The notes under the pieces: model-generated
What the model was told of the DNA's origin: nothing
What the model saw: only the letters and a program-made list of their open reading frames with translations
Databases searched by the model: none
Made by a program: the position numbers and the translations under genes
DNA from: Mycobacterium intracellulare ATCC 13950
Lineage (GTDB): Bacteria > Actinomycetota > Actinomycetes > Mycobacteriales > Mycobacteriaceae
Assembly: GCF_000277125.1 (NCBI RefSeq)
Contig: NC_016946.1
Coordinates: forward strand, 5,084,001-5,148,000
Direction: 5' to 3'
DNA length: 64,000 nt
Part shown: positions 9,394-17,466 of the stretch, one piece after another
Layout of the letters: every line of letters begins with the position of its first letter
Position numbering within the stretch: position 1 is the first letter of the stretch

Positions 9394-10005
9394 CTAGCGC
9401 CGCACCCGCCCTTCCTGCCGGGCGCGACGGCGCACCCACCGGATCAGTTCGATGATCCCGGCCAGCGCCAGCGCCGTCCCGAACGCCACCGCGAACGCCG
9501 CGACCGTGTTATCGGCGAACGCGTTGCCGCCGATGTAGCCGATCAGGGTGTTGAGCGTCGCCCACACCACGGCGCCGATCGCGTCGAACACCACGAACTG
9601 GCGATACGGGAAGTCCAGCACGCCGCAGGCGATGGTGGTGGCCGTGCGGCCCCCGGGCAGGAACCGGGCCACGATCACCAGCGGGCCCCCGTGCCGCTCC
9701 AGTTCCCGGTGGGCCCAGTCCAGGCTGCGCTGTCCCTTCTCTCCGCGGGTGATCCAGCGGCGGGCGAAGTCGTCGGCCGAGTGGCCGATCGCGTACGCGA
9801 GGTTGTCGCCGACGAACGCGCCGATGGCCGCCATGACGATCACCCAGCCCAGCAGCATCGAACCGTTGGCCGCGAGGATGCCGCCGGTCAGCAGCGCCGT
9901 CTCGCTGGGCAACAGGGGGAGGATGGCGTCGAATGTGCACGAGGCCAGGATCAGCGGATACGCCCACCACGAGTTGCCGAGCGCATCAAGCAGGGAATCG
10001 AACAC
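9394..10005 (-). CDS. DedA/SNARE-associated family membrane protein
   Basis: A 203-residue polytopic protein of the DedA superfamily. Family marks include the early acidic residue in LPSETALLTGG, GDNLAYAIG, and the signature VARFLPGGRTATTIACG around residues 112-128. It ends in a basic cytosolic tail. DedA proteins are now known in several bacteria as polyprenyl-phosphate or phospholipid translocases. The gene lies between the GT4 and TerC genes, where M. tuberculosis has no counterpart that I recall. That placement inside a glycolipid locus fits a lipid-carrier recycling role, which is inference. Confidence 0.85.
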   Translation of the reverse strand: MFDSLLDALGNSWWAYPLILASCTFDAILPLLPSETALLTGGILAANGSMLLGWVIVMAAIGAFVGDNLAYAIGHSADDFARRWITRGEKGQRSLDWAHRELERHGGPLVIVARFLPGGRTATTIACGVLDFPYRQFVVFDAIGAVVWATLNTLIGYIGGNAFADNTVAAFAVAFGTALALAGIIELIRWVRRRARQEGRVRR

Positions 10006-10046
10006 TAGAGCGCAACACTACACAGCGCGCGCCGGCGGCCGGCTTC

Positions 10047-11276
10047 TCAGGAGGTCAGGCCCATCCTGACGAACGGCTCGGCCTCGCCGCGGCCGACGGC
10101 TTCGTCGTGCTTGGCGGCCGCGCGGTCGAACAGGTCGATCAGCGCCGGCTCGTCGCGGACCAGCTGGCGGTACTTGGGACCGAGCGCGAGGATCTGGTCG
10201 CGCTCGTCCAGCAGCTTGCGGAAGATGCGCTCGCGTTCGCTTGCGTCGTGGGTGTATTCGGAGTCGAGGTAGGCCGTCGCGTGCCGCCGGGCGCCGGCGA
10301 TGGCCGTCCGGGCCTTGCCCATGGGGCTCAGCAACGAGGCGACGACGGTGACGACCAGAACGCCGACGATCACGGCCAGCGACAGGTAGGTGCTGATCTC
10401 GACCAGCGAGACCGGCTCGCCGTCGTTGATGAAGGGGACGTTGTTCTCGTGCAGCGCATGCAGGATCAGCTTGACGCCGATGAAGCCCAGGATCGCCCCG
10501 AGGCCGTACGAGAGGTAGACCAGCCGGTCCAGCAGGCCCTCGATGAGGAAGTACAGCTGGCGCAGGCCCAGCAGCGAGAAGGCCGTCGCGGTGAACACGA
10601 TGTAGACGTTCTGGGTGAGGCCGAAGATCGCCGGGATCGAGTCGAGCGCGAAGAAGATGTCCGTTCCACCGATGGCAACCATGACCAGCAGCATCGGCGT
10701 CATCGCGCGCCGGCCATCCACCATCGTGAACAACCTGTCGCCGTCATAGTGCTCGGTGGTGTGCAGGACCTTCTTCGCGATCCGGATGACGACGTTGTCG
10801 GCCTTGCGGGATTCCTCGCGCTCGTCGGGCCGCAGCACGCCGCCGGCGGCGAGCAGCAGGATCAGCCCGAACAGGTAGAAGACCCATGCGAACGTGTTGA
10901 TCAGCGTGGCGCCGAGAAAGATGAAGCCGGTCCGCGCGATCAGGGAAAAGACGATCCCGAACAGCAGCACCTTCTGCTGATCCTCGCGCGGCACCCGGAA
11001 GCTGGCCATGATCATCAAGAAGACGAACAGGTTGTCGACCGAGAGCGCCTTCTCGGTGACGTACCCGGCGAAGTATTCCGGGCCCTCCTCGTGTCCTCCG
11101 AACGCGAGCAGGCCGACGCCGAACAGCAGCGCGATGCCGACGTAGGCCATCGACCACAGCGCGGCCTCCCGCAGCGTCGGGGCGTGCGCCTTGCGGACAT
11201 GGAAGAAGAAGTCGAAGGCCAACAGCCCGACGATGGCCAAGACGGTCAGGGCCCACACCCAATCGGGAACATCCAT
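10047..11276 (-). CDS. TerC/Alx family integral membrane protein
   Basis: A 409-residue protein of the TerC family, with about nine membrane helices and acidic residues inside the membrane (EKALSVDNLFVF; GGTDIFFALDSIPAIFG). TerC/Alx members are linked to metal-ion export, notably manganese, and to tellurite resistance. The C-terminal ~70 residues are soluble and charged. The start chosen is the ATG at 11276 (MDVPDWVW). A GTG further upstream would add about 26 acidic residues. I looked for a yybP-ykoY-type riboswitch in the 117 bases upstream and saw no convincing one. Confidence 0.84.
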   Translation of the reverse strand: MDVPDWVWALTVLAIVGLLAFDFFFHVRKAHAPTLREAALWSMAYVGIALLFGVGLLAFGGHEEGPEYFAGYVTEKALSVDNLFVFLMIMASFRVPREDQQKVLLFGIVFSLIARTGFIFLGATLINTFAWVFYLFGLILLLAAGGVLRPDEREESRKADNVVIRIAKKVLHTTEHYDGDRLFTMVDGRRAMTPMLLVMVAIGGTDIFFALDSIPAIFGLTQNVYIVFTATAFSLLGLRQLYFLIEGLLDRLVYLSYGLGAILGFIGVKLILHALHENNVPFINDGEPVSLVEISTYLSLAVIVGVLVVTVVASLLSPMGKARTAIAGARRHATAYLDSEYTHDASERERIFRKLLDERDQILALGPKYRQLVRDEPALIDLFDRAAAKHDEAVGRGEAEPFVRMGLTS

Positions 11277-11393
11277 TTCGCTGCCTGAGCCACCTTCGTC
11301 GGAGCCGTCGTCTGGGTCTTCGTCGCTTCCGTACCCTCTTTGCCGCCACACTATGTGTGCGCCCGGTTGCGCGACCGGCCGTAGGGTTGGCCG

Positions 11394-12164
11394 GTGGCCG
11401 TGACCGACCTCTTCGCTCGCCGGGCGACGCTGGCCCGCTCGGTGCGGTTGCTGTCGGAGTTTCGCTACGAGCAGAGCGATCCCGCCCGCTTCTACGGCGC
11501 GCTGGCCGCCGACACCGTGGCGATGGTGAGCGACCTGTGGCGCGCCGCCCACGCGGACTCCCCCGCCGGCCGCACGCTGCTCGACGTCGGCGGCGGGCCG
11601 GGCTACTTCGCGACGGCCTTCGCCGGCGCCGGACTCGACTACATCGGCGTCGAGCCCGACCCGGGCGAGATGCACGCGGCCGGACCCGCCGACGCGGCGG
11701 CCGGGGGAACCTTCGTGCGCGCGTCGGGCATGGCGCTGCCGTTCGCCGACGATTCGGTGGACATCTGCCTGTCGTCCAACGTCGCCGAACACGTGCCGCG
11801 GCCCTGGCAACTCGGCGCCGAGATGCTGCGAGTGACCCGGCCCGGCGGGCTGGCCGTGCTGTCCTACACCGTCTGGCTGGGCCCGTTCGGCGGACACGAG
11901 ATGGGCCTGACCCACTACCTGGGGGGCGAGCGCGCCGCGGCGCGCTACGCGCGCAAGCACGGCCATCCCGCCAAAAACAACTACGGGTCGTCGTTGTTCG
12001 AGGTGTCGGCGGCCGACGGCCTGACGTGGGCCGCGAACACCGGCGCCGCGCTGGCCGCATTTCCCCGCTACCACCCGCGATGGGCGTGGTGGCTGACGGG
12101 CGTGCCGGTGCTGCGCGAGTTTCTGGTGAGCAATCTGGTGCTGGTCCTGCAACCCCAAGAGTGA
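11394..12164 (+). CDS. SAM-dependent methyltransferase, MtrP/Rv0224c-like
   Basis: A 256-residue class I methyltransferase. Motif I is LLDVGGGPGYFATAF (about residues 62-76), the acidic ribose-binding residue is in YIGVEPD, and motif IV-like sequence is SSNVAEHVPRPWQL. It matches Rv0224c in size and sequence. I recall the corynebacterial homologue MtrP being required for efficient trehalose-mycolate transport. GTG start. It is divergent from terC and followed about 100 bases later by the aldehyde dehydrogenase gene in the same direction. Confidence 0.82.
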   Translation: MAVTDLFARRATLARSVRLLSEFRYEQSDPARFYGALAADTVAMVSDLWRAAHADSPAGRTLLDVGGGPGYFATAFAGAGLDYIGVEPDPGEMHAAGPADAAAGGTFVRASGMALPFADDSVDICLSSNVAEHVPRPWQLGAEMLRVTRPGGLAVLSYTVWLGPFGGHEMGLTHYLGGERAAARYARKHGHPAKNNYGSSLFEVSAADGLTWAANTGAALAAFPRYHPRWAWWLTGVPVLREFLVSNLVLVLQPQE

Positions 12165-12267
12165 AACGTGTTCTCGTTTTGCCCTGGCTTGGGTAGGGTG
12201 GCGCGCATGCCCGCCGACGACGATGACAGGGCAGTGCGATCTGAACAAGCAGGAGGAGTGGCGGAAG

Positions 12268-13737
12268 ATGACAGACGCTAAGACCGAATACGACAAGCTT
12301 TTCATCGGCGGCAAGTGGACGGAACCGTCGACCTCCGAGGTGATCGAGGTGACCTGTCCGGCCACCGGTGACTACGTCGGCAAGGTGCCGCTGGCCGCCG
12401 CGGCCGACGTCGACGCCGCCGTCGCCGCGGCCCGCGCGGCCTTCGACAACGGCCCGTGGCCGACCACGCCGCCGAAGGAGCGCGCCGCCGTCATCGCCAA
12501 CGCGCTCAAGGTGATGGAGGAGCGCAAGGACCTGTTCACCCAGCTGCTCGCGGCCGAGACCGGCCAGCCGCCGACGACCGTCGAAACGATGCACTGGATG
12601 AGCTCGATCGGGGCGCTGAACTTCTTCGCCGGCCCGGCCGTCGACCAGGTCAAGTGGAAAGAGGTCCGCACCGGCGGCTACGGGCAGAGCATCGTCCACC
12701 GCGAGCCGATCGGTGTGGTGGGCGCGATCGTGGCCTGGAACGTGCCGCTGTTTTTGGCGGTCAACAAGCTGGGCCCGGCGCTGCTGGCCGGCTGCACGGT
12801 GGTGCTCAAGCCGGCGGCCGAAACACCGCTGAGCGCAAACGCTTTGGCGGAGGCCTTCGCCGAGGCGGGGCTGCCCGAGGGCGTGCTGTCGGTGGTGCCC
12901 GGCGGGATCGAGACCGGGCAGGCGCTGACCTCCAACCCGGACGTCGACATCTTCTCCTTCACCGGCAGCTCGGCGGTGGGCAAGGAGATCGGCCGTCGCG
13001 CCGCCGACATGCTCAAGCCGTGCACCCTGGAGCTGGGCGGGAAGTCGGCGGCCATCGTCCTCGACGACGTCGACCTGCCTTCGGCGATCCCGATGCTGGT
13101 GTTCTCCGGGATCATGAACAGCGGGCAGGCCTGCGTGGCCCAGACCCGCATCCTGGCTCCGCGCTCGCGGTACGACGAAATCGTGGACGCGGTAAGCACT
13201 TTCGTGCAGGCGCTGCCGGTGGGCCTGCCGTCGGACCCGGCCGCCCAGATCGGTTCGCTGATCTCGGAGAAGCAGCGGGCCCGGGTGGAGGGCTACATCG
13301 CCAAGGGCATCGAGGAGGGTGCGCGGCTGGTGTGCGGCGGCGGCCGTCCCGAGGGTCTCGACGGCGGCTTCTTCGTGCAGCCGACGGTGTTCGCCGACGT
13401 CGACAACAAGATGACGATCGCCCAGGAGGAGATCTTCGGGCCGGTGCTCTCGATCATCCCCTACGACACCGAGGAGGACGCGATCAAGATCGCCAACGAC
13501 TCGGTGTACGGGCTGGCCGGCAGCGTGTGGACCGCCGACGTGCAGCGGGGCATCGAGGTCTCGGAGAAGATCCGCACCGGGACATACGCGATCAACTGGT
13601 ACGCGTTCGACCCGTGCTGCCCGTTCGGCGGCTACAAGAACTCCGGCATCGGCCGCGAGAACGGACCCGAGGGCGTCGAGCACTTCACCCAGCAGAAGAG
13701 CGTGCTGATGCCGATGGGCCACACGATCGAAAGCTAA
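12268..13737 (+). CDS. Aldehyde dehydrogenase (Rv0223c-like)
   Basis: NAD(P)+-dependent oxidation of an aldehyde to the acid; 489 residues, full length. Visible motifs: cofactor-binding VLKPAAETPLSA and FTGSSAVGKEIG, the general-base Glu in LELGGKSA, the catalytic Cys in MNSGQACVAQTR, and the C-terminal CCPFGGYKNSGIGRENG. The ATG at 12268 is preceded by AGGAGG at 12251-12256. It corresponds to Rv0223c. The natural substrate is unknown. A strong hairpin ten bases after the stop probably ends the transcript. Confidence 0.9.
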   Translation: MTDAKTEYDKLFIGGKWTEPSTSEVIEVTCPATGDYVGKVPLAAAADVDAAVAAARAAFDNGPWPTTPPKERAAVIANALKVMEERKDLFTQLLAAETGQPPTTVETMHWMSSIGALNFFAGPAVDQVKWKEVRTGGYGQSIVHREPIGVVGAIVAWNVPLFLAVNKLGPALLAGCTVVLKPAAETPLSANALAEAFAEAGLPEGVLSVVPGGIETGQALTSNPDVDIFSFTGSSAVGKEIGRRAADMLKPCTLELGGKSAAIVLDDVDLPSAIPMLVFSGIMNSGQACVAQTRILAPRSRYDEIVDAVSTFVQALPVGLPSDPAAQIGSLISEKQRARVEGYIAKGIEEGARLVCGGGRPEGLDGGFFVQPTVFADVDNKMTIAQEEIFGPVLSIIPYDTEEDAIKIANDSVYGLAGSVWTADVQRGIEVSEKIRTGTYAINWYAFDPCCPFGGYKNSGIGRENGPEGVEHFTQQKSVLMPMGHTIES

Positions 13738-13746
13738 ATCCCGCGT

Positions 13747-13802
13747 CGAACGTGCACGCAGGGCGAGATATCTGCCGATTTTTCGCCGTGGGTGCGCGTT
13801 CG
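13747..13802 (+). terminator. Long stem-loop after the aldehyde dehydrogenase gene
   Basis: CGAACGTGCAC (13747-13757) pairs with GTGCGCGTTCG (13792-13802) at 10 of 11 positions. An inner GGCGA (13762-13766) pairs with TCGCC (13783-13787). The structure begins ten bases past the stop codon. It is a terminator candidate lacking a clear U-tract. Confidence 0.5.
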
Positions 13803-13950
13803 GCGTTTGGGGGGCCGTCCTAGCGGCGTTCTAGCGGTTATGCAATAGAGCATATTTTCGGCCGGTTCACGCGGCCGCAAGTGCGGACCGCCGCGCCGAC
13901 GCGCCCTGTTTGTGCGGCGTACGTCACATTTCGCCTGAGAAATTGCTTAA

Positions 13951-13980
13951 TTTACGGATGTCTTATATGGTTCTTAGCAT
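13951..13980 (+). promoter_or_regulatory. Candidate sigma-A-type promoter before the small ORF/TetR gene
   Basis: TTTACG at 13951-13956 and TAGCAT at 13975-13980 are separated by 18 bases, in a locally AT-rich stretch that contrasts with its surroundings. The TetR gene and a 43-codon reading frame lie downstream. Assigned by eye only. Confidence 0.35.
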
Positions 13981-14013
13981 AATCAAGGGCCGCACACAGG
14001 CCGGGAGAACACC

Positions 14014-14145
14014 ATGTGGATCATTGAGCTCAACGTCGCCGGCTATCAATTCACCCGCGAGATGCCAGAGTTGCGGCGCCGGACATTCCGCTTCAGCCCG
14101 CGTCATATGCACTGGCCGGCGCTGCGCCACTCGCACGCTGCATGA
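14014..14145 (+). CDS. Possible 43-residue small protein
   Basis: An ATG frame preceded by GGGAGA, encoding MWIIELNVAGYQFTREM followed by an Arg/His-rich tail (RRRTFRFSPRHMHW). It ends at 14145, about 24 bases before the preferred TetR start, and overlaps the alternative TetR ATG at 14142. Similarity to any family is not recognised. It could be a translated leader or a chance frame. Confidence 0.3.
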   Translation: MWIIELNVAGYQFTREMPELRRRTFRFSPRHMHWPALRHSHAA

Positions 14146-14168
14146 CGCCAGCCTCGGGAGGTACGACA

Positions 14169-14807
14169 GTGCCGACTATCGGTGACGCCCCGACGAAGCG
14201 CGGGGACACCCGGACAAAAATGCTGGCCAGCGCCGCCGAGGTGATGCGTGAGCGCGGCGCCGCGGGCGTGACGATCGACGCGGTGCTCGCCCGCAGCGGC
14301 GCCCCGCGTGGCTCGGTCTACTACCACTTTCCCGACGGGCGCAATCAGATCCTGACCGAAGCGCTGCGCTACTCCGGCGACTCCATCACCGCCCTGATAG
14401 ACGACGCCGCCGGCCGCGGCGCCCGGGAGTTGTTGGCCGAGTTCGTCGGGTACTGGGAGCGGCTGCTCACCGAGGGCGGCTTCACCGCCGGCTGCCCGGT
14501 GGTGGCGGCGGCGATCGGGTGTTCCGACGGTGACGGGCCCAAGCTCTCCACCGAGGCCGGCGCGATCCTGGGCCGCTGGTGCACCGCGCTCACCCGCGCG
14601 TTCGTCAACGACGGCTTCGACGACGCTGACGCCGCGTCGCTGGCCGTGATGTCGATCTCCGCGCTGGAGGGCGCCATCGTCCTGTCGCGGTCGACCCGCA
14701 ACGCGGGCCCGCTACACCAAGTGGGTGAGCAGCTCGAATTCCTGATCAAGGCAAAGGAATTCGTTCTCCGGAACAAGATCCCGGGCAAGCCTGCCGGCTC
14801 GCAGTGA
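14169..14807 (+). CDS. TetR-family transcriptional regulator
   Basis: A 212-residue repressor. The N-terminal helix-turn-helix is of the LmrA/YxaF-like subgroup: MLASAAEVMRERGAAGVTID, then GAPRGSVYYHFPDGRNQ (about residues 38-54). The C-terminal ligand domain contains the subgroup pattern GCPVVAAAIG. The GTG at 14169 is preceded by GGGAGGT with 7-base spacing. An ATG at 14142 would add nine residues. It converges on the 98-residue protein and AMP-ligase genes, which are its likely targets by proximity. Confidence 0.85.
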   Translation: MPTIGDAPTKRGDTRTKMLASAAEVMRERGAAGVTIDAVLARSGAPRGSVYYHFPDGRNQILTEALRYSGDSITALIDDAAGRGARELLAEFVGYWERLLTEGGFTAGCPVVAAAIGCSDGDGPKLSTEAGAILGRWCTALTRAFVNDGFDDADAASLAVMSISALEGAIVLSRSTRNAGPLHQVGEQLEFLIKAKEFVLRNKIPGKPAGSQ

Positions 14808-14812
14808 CGTCG

Positions 14813-15109
14813 TCAGTCGCTCGCGGGTAGCGGCTTGACCTCTTTGAGGTGCAGCGCGGTCTGCCCGATGCTCAGGCTTCCGGCGCCGGGCTTGGTCACC
14901 AGCACCTCGGCGCCGGATTCGTCCACGTAGCGCTTGCCCATGACCGTGCCGTCGGAGAACGCCGGGTCCAGTTCGCCCGAGCGCTCGGCGCCCACCGGCA
15001 CCATCGGCGCACCGCCACACCGCAGGTCGTCGAGGCTGTCCGCGCTTCTGACGACGATCACCTGGGTGTCGCATACCTGGCTGGCGAGACGAGTTCCGTT
15101 CTTGATCAT
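14813..15109 (-). CDS. Conserved 98-residue protein of unknown function paired with an AMP-ligase
   Basis: A compact soluble protein with two cysteines in its first half, in VCDTQVIVVRS (residue 13) and LRCGGAPMVPVG (residue 30). The second half is rich in beta-type sequence (GAEVLVTKPGAGSLSIG). I associate near-identical small proteins with FadD-like genes in mycobacteria but know no function. It begins 20 bases after the ligase stop, in the same direction, so the pair is very likely one operon. It has no signal peptide or membrane segment. Confidence 0.65.
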   Translation of the reverse strand: MIKNGTRLASQVCDTQVIVVRSADSLDDLRCGGAPMVPVGAERSGELDPAFSDGTVMGKRYVDESGAEVLVTKPGAGSLSIGQTALHLKEVKPLPASD

Positions 15110-15129
15110 TGATTTCCGTCCTTGATCGC

Positions 15130-16647
15130 TTACTGCTGGGCCGGCGCGGAGCGCAATTCCGTGAGGGTCTGGATGATCTCCCGCCGCAACACCTTGCCGG
15201 TGGCGGTGGTGGGCAGCTCGTCGCGAAACACTACCTCGTCGGGGGTGCGTGATCCGCGCAAACTCTTGCGGACGAATTCGCGCAGTTCCGCGGGGTCGGG
15301 GTCGACGCCCGGCGCCGGCACCACCACCGCGACGATCGCCTGGCCCCACTGCGGATCCTCGACCCCGACCACGGCGACGTCCCGCACGTGGGGGTGCTCG
15401 ACCAGGACCTCTTCGAGTTCGGCGGGCGCGATGTTCTCGCCGCCGCGGATGATCGTGTCGTCGCTGCGCCCACCGATGAACAGGTAGCCCTCGTCGTCGA
15501 GCATGGCGATGTCCTTGGTCGGGAACCAGCCGTTCTCGTCGAGCACCGAACCGATCCCGGTGTAGCGGCCCGAGACCTGCTCGCCCCGCACGAACAGCTC
15601 ACCGGTCTCGCCCGGCGGCAGCACGTTGCCGACCTCGTCGCGGATCTGCAGCTCGATGCCCGCCACCGCCTGCCCGACCGACCCCAGCCGCCGCGCGCCC
15701 TCCGGAGTCGACGCCGCCAGCGCCGCGCGATGGTCGTCGGGAGTCAGCACCGCGATCGTCGAGCTGGTCTCGGTCAGGCCGTAGGCGTTGACGAAGCCCA
15801 CGTCGGGGAGCAGCTCGAGGGCCCGGCGAACCAGCGGCAAACCGACCTTGGAGCCGCCGTAGGCGAGGTTGCGCAGCGACGGCAACTCGATGGCCGGCCC
15901 GTCCCCGTTCTCCAGCACCGTGACGATGCGGTCGAGCATGGTCGGCACCACCGTCGCGGTGGTCACGTTCTCCGTGTTGATCAGCCGAACCCATTCCTGC
16001 GCATCGAAATTGGGCAGGTACACCATCTTGCGGCCCGCATACAGATTCGACAGCGCGGCGCTGACCCCGGCGATGTGGTACGGCGGCACGCAGATCAGCG
16101 CGGCATCGGTGTCGGCGGCCGCCCCGAATTCCACCGTCCCGGTGACGTAACTGGTCAGGTTGTTGTGCGAGAGCTCGACGGCCTTGGGCTGCGAGGTGGT
16201 GCCCGACGTGAACAGCACGATCGCGACGGCGTCCGGATCGGGGAATTCCGCCGCGGGCTCGGCACCGCCGGCGGCGTCGAGGAAGTCGTCGGACACCATC
16301 ACCCGGTCCGACACCCCGCCGATCATCTCCCGGTAGCGACCGTCGACCACCACCAACGGCTCGGGCAGCCGCTCGATCAGCGCCTGGATGCCCTCGGCGG
16401 AGAGCCGGTAATTGATCGGCGTGAACGCCACCCCGGCGCGCGCCGCGGCGAAGATCAACACCGGCAGCATCGCGCCGCCGGTGCCCACGTACACCAGGTG
16501 CTTGGCGCCCGAGGCCGCGACCACCCCCGCCCCGCCGTCGGCAAGATCGCTGAGCTGCTGCGTGGTCAGCCGCAAATCGCCGGACACCACCGCGGTGCGC
16601 TCGGCGTCGCCGGACACGGCCATCTCGAGCAGCAACGAAATGCTCAT
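15130..16647 (-). CDS. AMP-forming acyl-CoA synthetase/ligase
   Basis: A 505-residue class I adenylate-forming enzyme. The phosphate loop is LFTSGTTSQPKAVELSH (about residues 144-160), A5 is NAYGLTETSS, the hinge region is GGRSDDTIIRGGENIAPAEIE-like, and the catalytic Lys is in TTATGKVLRREI near the C-terminus. It therefore looks fully active. The acid substrate is unknown. It leads a two-gene unit with the 98-residue protein, flanked by TetR and ICMT-like genes in a block absent from the M. tuberculosis order. Confidence 0.85.
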   Translation of the reverse strand: MSISLLLEMAVSGDAERTAVVSGDLRLTTQQLSDLADGGAGVVAASGAKHLVYVGTGGAMLPVLIFAAARAGVAFTPINYRLSAEGIQALIERLPEPLVVVDGRYREMIGGVSDRVMVSDDFLDAAGGAEPAAEFPDPDAVAIVLFTSGTTSQPKAVELSHNNLTSYVTGTVEFGAAADTDAALICVPPYHIAGVSAALSNLYAGRKMVYLPNFDAQEWVRLINTENVTTATVVPTMLDRIVTVLENGDGPAIELPSLRNLAYGGSKVGLPLVRRALELLPDVGFVNAYGLTETSSTIAVLTPDDHRAALAASTPEGARRLGSVGQAVAGIELQIRDEVGNVLPPGETGELFVRGEQVSGRYTGIGSVLDENGWFPTKDIAMLDDEGYLFIGGRSDDTIIRGGENIAPAELEEVLVEHPHVRDVAVVGVEDPQWGQAIVAVVVPAPGVDPDPAELREFVRKSLRGSRTPDEVVFRDELPTTATGKVLRREIIQTLTELRSAPAQQ

Positions 16648-16825
16648 CCTCGATCCTTCTGGATTCCCGGCCCTTTACAAATCTCGTCTGCAGTGTAACT
16701 CAGCCGGATTGCCCCTCGATGCCGAGCTTGCCGCGCGACGGGCGCCCTGGTCACGGCGGGTCCCTCGACGGCAAAGGTGGGACGGGAACCCCGAGTTGCG
16801 ATCGGTGCCGGCGCTTGCCACCGCC

Positions 16826-17368
16826 TCAGGAGCGGGCGGGCGGATCCCAGGCCGAGACCCGCGGGATCCAGCGCGGCACGTTGCTTCGATAGTCGACGTA
16901 TTCACGGCCGTAGCGCTCGGCGAGATGGGGCTCCTCCCAGAACCGGATGGCGATGGCCTGGAACGTGAAAAAGATTGCGAACCAAAGCAATAGCGGGCCC
17001 GATGCAATGATGGCCGCCTCGCCGAGCAGGATGCACAGCACGCCGGTGATCATCGGGTTCCGCACGTGCCGGTACGGGCCCCGCACCACCAGATGGACCG
17101 GCTCCCCCATCACGTTGCCCAGCCCGAGCGTCCCCTCGCCCACCCGGTCGAACAGCACATTCGTCCAGATCATCAGGGCCAGGCCGGCGGCGATCAGCAC
17201 GCAGCCGACCGTGATCAGCGCGATCGTCGGCGCGGCATCCAGGCGCGGCTCGTGCACGCCGGCCGTGCCGACGATCAGGGCCGGCACCACGAGCGTCATC
17301 GTCGCCGGGAACAACAGGACCGATATCAGGTGGCGCCACCACAGGCGTCGCCGCGTCCTCGTCACCAT
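16826..17368 (-). CDS. Isoprenylcysteine carboxyl methyltransferase-like membrane protein
   Basis: A 180-residue membrane methyltransferase of the ICMT/PEMT-like family with four to five hydrophobic helices. The family motif RGPYRHVRNPMITGV (about residues 97-111) and the C-terminal EEPHLAERYGREYVDY form the SAM/substrate pocket in this family. Bacterial members have mostly unknown substrates. It is divergent from a TetR gene with repeated TTCAAC elements in between, so probable control by that regulator. Confidence 0.82.
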   Translation of the reverse strand: MVTRTRRRLWWRHLISVLLFPATMTLVVPALIVGTAGVHEPRLDAAPTIALITVGCVLIAAGLALMIWTNVLFDRVGEGTLGLGNVMGEPVHLVVRGPYRHVRNPMITGVLCILLGEAAIIASGPLLLWFAIFFTFQAIAIRFWEEPHLAERYGREYVDYRSNVPRWIPRVSAWDPPARS

Positions 17369-17391
17369 TGAAGGCCTCCTTCAGCTAATAC

Positions 17392-17452
17392 TTCAACCTT
17401 CGTTCAACAACTAAGGTACGCCGCGCGGCGGCATTCGCCAACGCCTGTTGAA
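17392..17452. promoter_or_regulatory. Repeated TTCAAC/GTTGAA elements between ICMT-like and TetR genes
   Basis: TTCAAC occurs at 17392-17397 and 17403-17408, one helical turn apart, with an inverted GTTGAA at 17447-17452. These are candidate half-sites for the divergent TetR regulator. A TATTCT hexamer at 17454-17459 lies 7 bases before the ATG at 17467, which would fit a leaderless regulator mRNA. Confidence 0.35.
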
Positions 17453-17466
17453 CTATTCTGGTGCGC

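Noticed and set aside
11277..11393. Possible manganese (yybP-ykoY) riboswitch upstream of terC
   Set aside because: The region is short and I could not find the conserved paired elements. TerC genes in mycobacteria are not always riboswitch-controlled.
10744..13722. Long minus-strand frame of about 990 codons opposite the aldehyde dehydrogenase and methyltransferase genes
   Set aside because: Composition is Arg/His/Asp/Pro-rich without any family motif, while the opposite strand holds clear enzymes with intact active sites.
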